NCBI GenBank assembly: GCA_900642245.1
Contig: CAAAJI010000006.1
Span: 618,544-682,543 of the forward strand
DNA length: 64,000 bases
Direction of reading: 5' to 3'
Origin: Fragilaria radians
Lineage: Eukaryota; Bacillariophyta; Fragilariophyceae; Fragilariales; Fragilariaceae
Of this stretch, positions 56,031 to 64,000 are shown one piece after another; positions within the stretch are counted from its first letter, which is position 1, and each line of letters begins with the position of its first letter. The position numbers and the translations under genes were made by a program. The notes below the pieces were generated by a model that did not search any database, was not told where the DNA came from, and saw only the letters and a program-made list of their open reading frames with translations.

Positions 56031-57759
56031 CCACGGCCTAAAATAAGAGGAAAGAAAAGTTGATGAGATGAGGCTTTTACGAAGTACATAGATGTGAGGG
56101 AAAACACAAAATTTCCACGTGGGGCATTCATTTCCAGGAAAAGAGGAGCAAAGGAAATCGGTCTCATAGTGTTTGGTATTCAATTGTCGTCATGAGCTTG
56201 GCTCAATGAGGAGTAGCAAATATTTTTGTGAATCATGGACCGGCCATCGCACAATACGCTCATGCAGATAAAAACAAGTAACCACATAATTCATAATCCA
56301 CAAACCTGTTACCTTAGAATACATCTCTGGTATGCCGTTACATTAAAAACACTCATGAATGTGATCGCGAAAGAAATCAAAACAGCCATATCACTTCACC
56401 ACAGAGTAAAAACAACATTTTCCTTGCGGTGGTTTATTGTGTGAGAAACCAATGATGAATGGTTCGCAAGATAGGCAATCAAAAATTCCGGATTTTAGAT
56501 TCCGCTTACAATTTAAAATATACCGTCGTTCGGTCAAGGATTCTATACTAGAATAACGAAATGACTTCGTACAATAATATAGATTGCATCCGACAAAAAT
56601 GGCTTACAACCCACCATCTGACTTGCACAATACAGTCACGACAGAAGTTATGGTTTCGTACAAGGTTAAATTCCTTAATCGTTTTTTCCTTGTTTTCTTT
56701 CCTCCCTGATGGTGGTATACAAGCAGTCAACTTGAAGGATCATTTGACTACATTCATTTTGATCAATAATTTTCAAGCTTCTTGCAAAAAAGTAGTATTT
56801 CATCTTGCTAGTTTACAAGTTTGATTTCTTTGACAGCCTCTACATTTTGAAAAGATGTCCTGAGTTCTATGCCATATAAAATGGTGACCAAACAACATCT
56901 CTGGTTTGAACAGTCCGTCTCTTTCCTTGCATAAATACAATAACTTAGCTGATGTGGTGATTGTCCAAGGAAACAAAAAAGCATATCCACCTTCCCTTGA
57001 TTCTCAAGTCTTTTGGCAATTGTTTTGGCTATCGTAGATGTAGCCCTAATATGCAGAGTCTCTTTCCAAGAGTTGCCGTTAAGCAAAAGAATGACCTGGA
57101 GGAAGCTGTTCATTTTCATTGCCTATGTGATAACCTGGATGCAAAACTTGAGCACTCAATCCGCTACCTTGATACTATTCCTCATCCAATGCAAAGAATA
57201 GAGCAAACAGTAGCCCAATACGTTGCAACGTCATTTTCATCATTTCTTTGTGTTACGGTGTGTTGTGTTAATTGTAGCAACAGGTCCAGGAAGTGAAGAC
57301 ATTCACATTGTACCGCGGGAGAGAGAGAGAGCAGTAAAGCATTCAAGGAAATGGTGACTTATATGAGCTTACATTAAATACAATTCTCTGTTCTACAAGT
57401 TAATGGAGGAACATTGTGCCGCATATTGTGTTGACTTTTACATTATAGCGGATGTAACATGTTTCTAAATGTCTTTTCCAAAGTTTCACTTCATTTTTCT
57501 CGTTGATTTAATCATTCGAAATATAAAATTGCATGTCATTTCTCCAAATATTTGGAATCGTGTAGCCCTATCTCTGATTAAGCATAAAAATCGAGAATTC
57601 GATAACTTTCGATTTCGTACTGACAGCAAGAACAGGGAGGGGGGTGTATAATTTCTTGCCAATCCCTCGAGAATATCGGACTATCGTAGTAAATTTGAGG
57701 ACCATAACGTCTGAATTCTAATTTACACCTCTGATCATTACTTTCTTATTCAATCAATC
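56031..57759. other. Intergenic between divergent genes
   Basis: 1.7 kb holding the promoters of the FAD oxidoreductase (left) and the coiled-coil protein (right), plus repeat copy 2 at 56185-56225. The frames 56561-56824 and 56961-57296 look like chance ORFs. Confidence 0.5.
56185..56225 (+). repeat. 41-bp dispersed repeat, copy 2 (upstream of exon 1)
   Basis: Direct-orientation copy of 55723-55763, 462 bp away; together the two copies bracket exon 1 of the FAD oxidoreductase. Confidence 0.8.
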
Positions 57760-59130
57760 ATGTCACCAAACTCTTTTGTTACTCTTCCCATGTATCACCA
57801 TCATCCTCCCACAACATCTGCAATCAAACCAGTGCAAACAACTTCGCGACGTGCGGCTGGTGAAATTCCATGGAATCGTAAGTCAAGATGGATAATTTTT
57901 CCAACGGTTGGATGCATAATTTCGTTTTTTTCTGCCTCCTACTTTGATCGACGTTTTTATGGCTTTGTTACTCATGATTTGTGTTTATTCTGGATTACAT
58001 AGAAACGACATCAAAATGGCGTAGCTGGGGTAATGCCAATGATGATGACATCAGTAACTTAGATGAGAAAAGCAAACGCAACAACCTAGGAAATAGAAAG
58101 TCTGGCCTTGATTCACCAACCTTTAAAAAAGCGTTTGAAAATCTCGACTTAATTACAAGAGATTCAATTCATGACGAAAGTAAAACGAAAGTGAATAGTC
58201 AATCCACAGCGCAATCAGAGAAGACCAACGATACTGTGACAGTGTCTTCGGACATATTCCCGACTTCTTCGCAGATTTCTGTTTCATCACCGACGAAAGA
58301 AAATTCAACTCTAGATTTGAGTATCAGTTCTACTCTACAAGATATTATTATCGGTCGCGAAAGCAATCAAGTAATCGAAGAATTAACAGACGAGGAAAAG
58401 GAACTTCGTCGCCAAGCTATGGCTAAAGAGCAACAACAAAGAATTCTTCAGCAAGTGGAGGAGATGCGACGTAGAAAGCAACGAGTTGTCAAACCACAAG
58501 GCCCATTAATATTGGATAGTAAGAAGAGTGATAACACACTGCCCTCCTCGGCCTCAATTCACAAACCCATGAGAGAGAAAAGTGATTCCAAAGAACACGA
58601 TGAAGAATTACGAAAATATCAAAGAGAAAGGTCACCAAGAACTAAGGGACTGCTTTATCGACGTTTTCCTGGTGGTGAACTTATTCAGGTGGATCGTAAT
58701 GGAGAACCGTTGACGGAATTGCATCAGTTACAACAATCTAACGATGCTGAAGCCGACGATGAAGATGATGACAATGAAGTTTGTGTAGAAACACCAAGCA
58801 CAGTACCTAATGATATCACATCGGCAAAGCAAGAGTTGAAAGTCAAATCGTCTTCTCTCAACGCCAGAAATGTTCCAATCACGAAAAAGGGTAAGTACCA
58901 TACTTTCTTCCCAACCTTTCATTATTCTTCATACTGACGGCGAGATTTTATACTTTTTCCCCCATACATCATCAGTGTCACTAAAAACTTTTGGCACAAA
59001 GCATAATCCCGTCAAGTCTTTGGATAACAAATTAAAGAATAGAGAGACCAAACACATTTCATACGACGCTGAGAATGCAAGGAAACTAGATCAGACTTCA
59101 ACCACTGTAGCGAAGCCTAAGCGAGTTTAA
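57760..59130 (+). CDS. Charged coiled-coil protein of unknown function
   Basis: Three exons (57760-57877, 58003-58890, 58976-59130), GT-AG introns of 125 and 85 nt, phases consistent; 386 aa. It opens with a His/Pro/Thr-rich segment, then EIPWNQTTSKWRSWG across the first junction, a Ser/Thr-rich linker, and a strongly charged helix (about 180-225: EEKELRRQAMAKEQQQRILQ ...) likely to form a coiled coil. A second basic region has RSPRTKGLLYRRFPGGELI, then an acidic run (DADDEDDDNE) and a Lys-rich tail. No signal peptide or membrane span; probably nuclear or cytosolic. I recognise no family; the intact frame over three spliced exons supports a real gene. Confidence 0.65.
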
Positions 59131-59511
59131 ACAATCCCCTGAAATCGGAAGGGAAGTAACCAGAAGTAGTACAAAATTGGAAATAGAGACAGTAAATATA
59201 ATTCTACTGATATTGCTAGGAATAGGCAGAAGCTAGACCCTCAACTCCATCTCTGTGATCTAGGTTTACAAGAAAAGAGTGTATGGAAAGTAATTTACTG
59301 AATTATTCTGCAATACAAAGATTATATCATCTTCATGGTATGACTAAGAAATAAATTTTTGTTCAAAGAATGAGTCACTTAAAAATCATGATATCGCTAT
59401 GTCATTGACTCAAGAGTTCAAACGATCGCTTATCGGACTCGTTTTAGAGTCACAAATTACTGTGTATTCAATATCCACACAGAACGTTCGTCTCTCGCAG
59501 CGTGCAACGTG
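59131..59511. other. Short spacer between convergent 3' ends
   Basis: 381 bp; no feature recognised. Confidence 0.5.
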
Positions 59512-59958
59512 CTAGCGAGTACGATATGTAATTCGTCCTCGCGTGAGATCGTACGGACTGAGTTCAATTGTAACCTTATCACCCACCAAAATCTTGACAA
59601 AGTTTTTCCGAATCTTTCCACTGATAGTCGCTAATACAGTTGGTTGAGTATCGGATGCTCCCTGTATGGCACACCGAAACATGGCGTTCGGAAGACTTTC
59701 CAAGACAACACCTTCAATTTCTATCACATCGTCTTTCGTCTTCTTCACACGTTCCGTCTTATTTTTCTTGTCATTCCCTGCTTCTCTAGCTTCCTTCTTT
59801 CCAAATCGTGCAGATCCTGGAGAAATTCCAATTGGGGCAAAAATTGACCTGCTGGGATTCTGGATGCAAGCACGCGTAGTAGATTGAGGTACAATTAGAA
59901 ACGCATTCGATAGGGGGAAGAGAAACGCAAGAAGTAGGACGAGTATATTGACCTGCAT
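59512..59958 (-). CDS. infA: Nuclear-encoded plastid translation initiation factor IF-1
   Basis: Intronless 148-aa frame from ATG 59958. The N-terminus is a signal peptide ([17 protein letters not shown]) with the A|F plastid-import signature, then a Ser/Arg-rich transit-like stretch. After a Lys-rich linker, the last ~72 residues form an S1/OB-fold IF-1 domain: [57 protein letters not shown]-1 occupies the A site of the 30S subunit during initiation; here it would act in the plastid stroma. In many algae infA is plastid-encoded, so a nuclear copy with a plastid presequence points to gene transfer from organelle to nucleus. A mitochondrial role is unlikely given the signal peptide. Confidence 0.93.
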   Translation of the reverse strand: MQVNILVLLLAFLFPLSNAFLIVPQSTTRACIQNPSRSIFAPIGISPGSARFGKKEAREAGNDKKNKTERVKKTKDDVIEIEGVVLESLPNAMFRCAIQGASDTQPTVLATISGKIRKNFVKILVGDKVTIELSPYDLTRGRITYRTR

Positions 59959-61334
59959 GTCAGCAGATGGTTTCGAAGATGAACCAAGTATTTAATTTGC
60001 CAAGCGAGAGAGATGGTAGGCCACGAATGCAAGTGACGTTTTTGAAGTACTGGATAGATCTGAAAATTGAAGTCGTATTTGGTTTCTCAAAAAGGTTAAC
60101 GGTTTCAATTCCTTAAGGATTCATGTCAAGGAAATCATTGTATATTCGATAACAAATAACTTCTTTAATGCAATAAAATATAAAACGTCGTTTCCACGAG
60201 ATTACCCTTGAACCGTTTCGCCCTAACATAGTTCATATTTAGACTGCAGTTGTGTTGACATAATGAAATGATCGGTTATGCTTTTTGGTGAGGCACTTGT
60301 TTTTTTCTGAAATTTATTCATGAGAATTTCACTTTTATTTCTTTATTATAAGCAAGTCCATTCAACAATATATTCATCATTCATTTTTCTTCATCAGCAT
60401 TGAGAACAATAGGTGTTTTCATAATTCAAAAGACTTCCAATCTTCAATCTGCTTTGTGTTAGAAGGCTCCTCCCTCAAAGTTCCTTGCTATTTTGATTTA
60501 GCATACTAGCCTTAACAGCAAGTAATTCAAACGAATAATAATCAAAATTCGACGTGATTACTACTTCTGACGCTTTTTAGGCTTTTGCTGAAATTGCATC
60601 TCATATTCCAATGTTGTTATGAATTGGAGTGAAGGAGGATATAAATAATTTGAATCATAGAATCTTTGAAAAAATGATTACAATTGCCTTTAGCGTCACT
60701 TCACATCCTGTAGACCAATAATATTTACAGAACATTATAACTTATTAATTATGTACCTTCTCATTAAGCAAGTAACTCAGTTCCTGAGTTGGAGATTCCT
60801 AAGGAGGAAGCAGTTGAGATATAATACTAACGATGAATATCTTGTAGATAGGTTTAAGTTACAAGAACACTATTGCCAAGTATCACAAGTGAGGATGATA
60901 GATAATCCAAGATTTTCATGAACTTACCTCCTTCTGCTCTTAGTGTTAAGCGGGAATACAATGGTTTGACCTTGAATTAAGAACACAAAATTCAAAAGAG
61001 AGGTGATTGATGAGTACCTCTTTTCGTGAAGTATCGTTTACATTAGATTGATTTCCGAACTCCTTCCATCGATGAGTTTCCTTTGGCTTCATTGGGAATG
61101 CTACAATTCCTCATGTTTTAAGCAAGAAAGTAGCACTGTTGTATTTAAGTAAATATGCTTTATAGGATTTTGACGAAGTTAAATATGGTTCCAAGGGAGC
61201 TAAAAGACACATTATATTGCTCGAGGAATGTAGAGACTATGTAAATAAATGGTCTTGACAACTAAACAAGGATAGTGATGATGCCTAATTCGAATTTCAA
61301 GAACCTCCCGAATAAGTTGATTCTTTTGTTGAGT
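59959..61334. other. Gene-poor spacer
   Basis: 1.4 kb; the IF-1 promoter should be at its left end. No other feature seen. Confidence 0.5.
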
Positions 61335-61802
61335 CTATGAAGCAGATGCTTCAACTGCTTCTTCTAAAATTCCGAAGCTTCGCCTAAGCTTTGATTTGGC
61401 TTTCTTTCGCATACCGTGCTGAAAAAAGCAGCGGCAACAAAATACCGTTTTCTGTAATCTTGTATGGTAATGAATGACACACAGCATGGCATCTCGATAG
61501 GTCAACACTGCCAACTTCATGATTGATTCACTTGTTTCGGCCGATGAAACCAACGCGCTCTTGGCATCCCGGCACAGAAAATACTGTGACCCTTTACGAC
61601 ACATGGGAGAGACTCCCAGACATGCATCTATGATATTTCCATCCGTAAGGGCTGGAAATCCTAGCGATTCATTTTCCAGGAGAACCAGGAAGCCTCTGAC
61701 CTTATCCAAATCAAGATCAAGCATGATATCGGCGTCGTAGAGGATGAATTGAGGAGAGGCATTTTGATACGAATGTAGAGGCTGTTGACGCGTGTTGCTC
61801 AT
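61335..61802 (-). CDS. Hypothetical protein
   Basis: Intact 155-aa frame from ATG 61802. Hydrophobic beta/alpha pattern (FILYDADIMLDLDLDKVRGFLVLLE), a moderately Cys-rich middle (ACLGVSPMCRKG ... YFLCRD, CCRCFFQH) and a basic C-terminus (MRKKAKSKLRRS). No signal peptide or membrane helix that I trust. The family is not recognised. Length and composition are plausible for a gene, but there is no independent support. Confidence 0.45.
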   Translation of the reverse strand: MSNTRQQPLHSYQNASPQFILYDADIMLDLDLDKVRGFLVLLENESLGFPALTDGNIIDACLGVSPMCRKGSQYFLCRDAKSALVSSAETSESIMKLAVLTYRDAMLCVIHYHTRLQKTVFCCRCFFQHGMRKKAKSKLRRSFGILEEAVEASAS

Positions 61803-62289
61803 CCTGGAAAGGTTCCTTTTAGAATGTTACAAAAATAAGCGATTCAGTCTGTCCTTCTCATACTTTACACAGTATACAATTTGTCTGCGAGTAATAGAGT
61901 AATAGGCAATCAAAGGAGACGGTGCAGCAGAAAAACTTCAACATTTATGAATTGAATTGTCCAACAATCAATGGACCTGATCAAGGACTTCGATCCAAGA
62001 AACGGCATAATTAACTCTCAATGAAAAAAAACCTAGAAAATTATCAATCCATACAGTATTCCATAAAAATATTCAAAAACCTGAATTTTCTCCAAGTCGT
62101 AAAATCATAAGGGAAACGCAACAAACCTCTTTGATAGAATTTGTGAACGCAAAAAATTAGTTTTGCCCCTGACATCAGGATTGTGCTATTGTTGAATAAT
62201 GTTGGTGCTGTAATTTTGGAATCTGGGAAGAGACATTTGAAAAAAAGATGAAAAATTTGAAAAAGAAGATCATCATTACAAATCTTCAA
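61803..62289. other. Intergenic
   Basis: 487 bp between the hypothetical gene and the copia remnant; the left boundary of the retroelement (LTR) was not identified. Confidence 0.4.
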
Positions 62290-64000
62290 AAGTGTGTTGA
62301 CTCACTGTGGCAGAGTAAGCGCAAGACTGACCTGAAATGCATTGAGTTATGAGATCATTGGAACTTTTGGCTCTTGTGAAGCGTGCTCTAACGGCAAAGC
62401 AAGGAAGAAAAATGTGAATAAAGACCGAAACGGAAACAGTGTGACTGCTGAAGAGAGGTGTCATGTGAGTAGAGTAGAAGCTCCATTCAAAGGATGGTTT
62501 TGGTGGTTCACAATTTTTGGCACTGATTATTGACAGTAATTTGGGTTACCTTTAAAGGATTTTTCAGAGACAAAGTCTGAACTCAAAGATAAGGTGGTCG
62601 ATTTGAAAAATGAATTGAAAAATTCGAAAATTTTCGCGGATTTCTTGAGACTTCATGATGCTGGTAAATCTATCATTCGAAAAACAATGTAAAAAACCAA
62701 AACGTAATGCCAGGTTTGAGTACAGTGATCCCTGAATGCCTCAAAAAATGGAAAAGTAGAAAGAAAGCTTCATTAATGTTAAAAATACTACCGTGTAAGT
62801 ATTTTCAACATATAAAATGATGCAGGAATTGAGGGTGAATTGTGCAAGGGTTTATGTCCAGAAAGGGCAACTACTGCAAGCTAGTATGATAACATGATTT
62901 CCAGCTAAGAAAATAAACACTCACCCTTGAGTTTGATGTTTAATGCCAGCGTTAAAGAGTTCAAGGAACAAACATGATTTGGTGAAAGGCGTGTTGACAC
63001 CATAAAAGGAAAGATTCAGTAAACGTTGATCAATAGGGGAATGGTTTTTTTATTTGTTGGCTATCCTCCCAATCATGCAAATGGCGTAAACAGATTTTTG
63101 AATCCATAACCGAAACGCATCATAAGTAAAGCCATATCATTTGATTGAATAAAGAATAGGGTGAATGGGAAAAATTGGAGGACAATCTTGAGAGAGTTCA
63201 GAATGATTCAAAAATTGAAAGCTATTTTCTAGAGAATTCAAAGGAAGCATCTACTGAATACGTTATAATAATGGACAATAACAAGGCATGGAGACAAATT
63301 GAACAAGTGAAAAGCTAGTTTCTTCTGGATCTATCGAGATTAATGGAAGCATTGTATTCTAGAAGGGACTTGGTAGTTGAGAATGAAGTCTGTGCATTAA
63401 ATTGGTTGGTTTATCTGAAGAACCAAAACATTTTAAAGCAGAATTTGAACATCCTAATCTTGAACAGAGAATTAAAAATAGAGACGCTATTTTTGGAAAG
63501 AACCTCAAGAAATGAAGGATATAAGTGAAACGTTGGAAACACCTTACTCTAAATGTACCAAATTTAAATTGGTATTTCAAATTAAATGCAACAGGATTTT
63601 TTGTGCACGGCTGGTGCTGAGTTGTTATAGCCAAGTTTCTGGAGTTGATTCTCTGTGGAGCTTTGTCCCCATGGTTCATAATGTAACATTCCAAATTCTG
63701 TTAGTTGTGAGGATGACTTGCGTCAATTGCAAAAGTTGATAAAATTGATACTGCCTTATTGCATAGTGAATGAAAAGAAACAATATACATGGAGATTCCA
63801 AAGGGAATGACACCTGAGGATGATGAATATTTTATTTGAAAGAAAAAATCTACATTCTTGTTCAAAGCATAAGAGGATTCAACAATGAGCTTATGACTGC
63901 AGTATAGCGATATGGCTTTAAGGTAAGTTTAGCTGATCCTTGCCTATCATGGAATTGTTTGAATTTATATGTTGTCTGGAAATTGGTTCAAACTCTGGCA
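62290..64000 (+). mobile_element. Decayed Ty1/copia retrotransposon pol (runs off the window)
   Basis: Successive copia pol landmarks appear in order but in shifting frames with many stops. A GAG-pre-integrase zinc-type segment (GSCEACSNGKARKKN) lies near 62370-62415; an integrase-core stretch (ELKDKVVDLKNELKN) near 62580; the integrase NGKVERK motif near 62748; a C-terminal integrase segment (GELCKGLCPERATTAS) near 62835-62885; and the copia-specific FVGYPPNHANGVNRFLNP near 63053-63106. The reverse-transcriptase entry region follows (LEQRIKNRDAIF near 63455-63490; ARLVLSCYSQVSGVD near 63605-63650), and then IYMEIPKGMTPE near 63784-63820. The element is clearly inactive. No LTR, target-site duplication or RNase H was seen; the 3' part lies beyond base 64000. 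Confidence 0.88.

Noticed and set aside
57318..57334. GA-rich microsatellite-like run
   Set aside because: Only a few repeat units; not a meaningful repeat array.

Overview
The window reads as AT-rich nuclear DNA from a photosynthetic stramenopile, most likely a diatom; I cannot name the genus. The grounds are: GT-AG introns of about 56-230 nt in most genes; two proteins with a signal peptide followed by an A|F plastid-import motif; a bZIP-PAS transcription factor of stramenopile type; an MSH1-type MutS fused to GIY-YIG; and Ty1/copia, Helitron and hAT remnants in long gene-poor gaps.

Layout. 1-1.45 kb: 3' end of an MSH1-like organellar MutS. 1.92-4.81 kb: a full-length hAT transposon (15-bp TIRs, 8-bp TSD) whose transposase has one in-frame TGA; it lies about 135 bp upstream of a p24/TMED cargo-receptor gene (4.95-6.12 kb). 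6.3-10.1 kb: two paralogues sharing an unrecognised ~45-residue module. 11.9-13.3 kb: a small membrane protein and a plastid-targeted protein. 15.4-18.6 kb: a mitochondrial-type CGFS glutaredoxin and a four-exon bZIP-PAS factor. 20.1-20.8 kb: ATG8. 24.5-30.5 kb: a folate-receptor-like membrane protein, a PrsW-type intramembrane protease and, divergent from it, a Trm11 tRNA methyltransferase. 32.9-34.3 kb: a class-3 lipase. 34.3-36.5 kb: transposon debris. 36.6-41.0 kb: a P5B-type ATPase with a Cys-rich ectodomain. 41.9-44.7 kb: an aldo/keto-reductase fused to a VHL-like domain, convergent with deoxyhypusine hydroxylase. 47.9-48.8 kb: a membrane-anchored acidic protein. 50.7-52.0 kb: an aftiphilin-like clathrin adaptor protein. 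54.7-56.0 kb: a DAO-type FAD oxidoreductase. 57.8-60 kb: an unknown coiled-coil protein and nuclear-encoded plastid IF-1. 61.3-61.8 kb: an unknown protein. 62.3-64 kb: a decayed copia pol running off the edge.

The genes are mostly ordinary single-copy housekeeping loci and do not form an operon-like or pathway cluster. Loose themes are the endomembrane system (p24, ATG8, P5B ATPase, PrsW, aftiphilin-like), organelle maintenance (MSH1, glutaredoxin, IF-1) and translation (Trm11, DOHH, IF-1). Intron positions were inferred by me from splice motifs plus frame continuity, and no transcript data were available.

I did not find a coherent undescribed multi-gene system. The best candidates for novelty are the duplicated ~45-residue module family (6.3-10.1 kb), the secreted AKR-VHL fusion that has lost the catalytic Tyr (41.9 kb), and the Cys-rich leader on the P5B ATPase.
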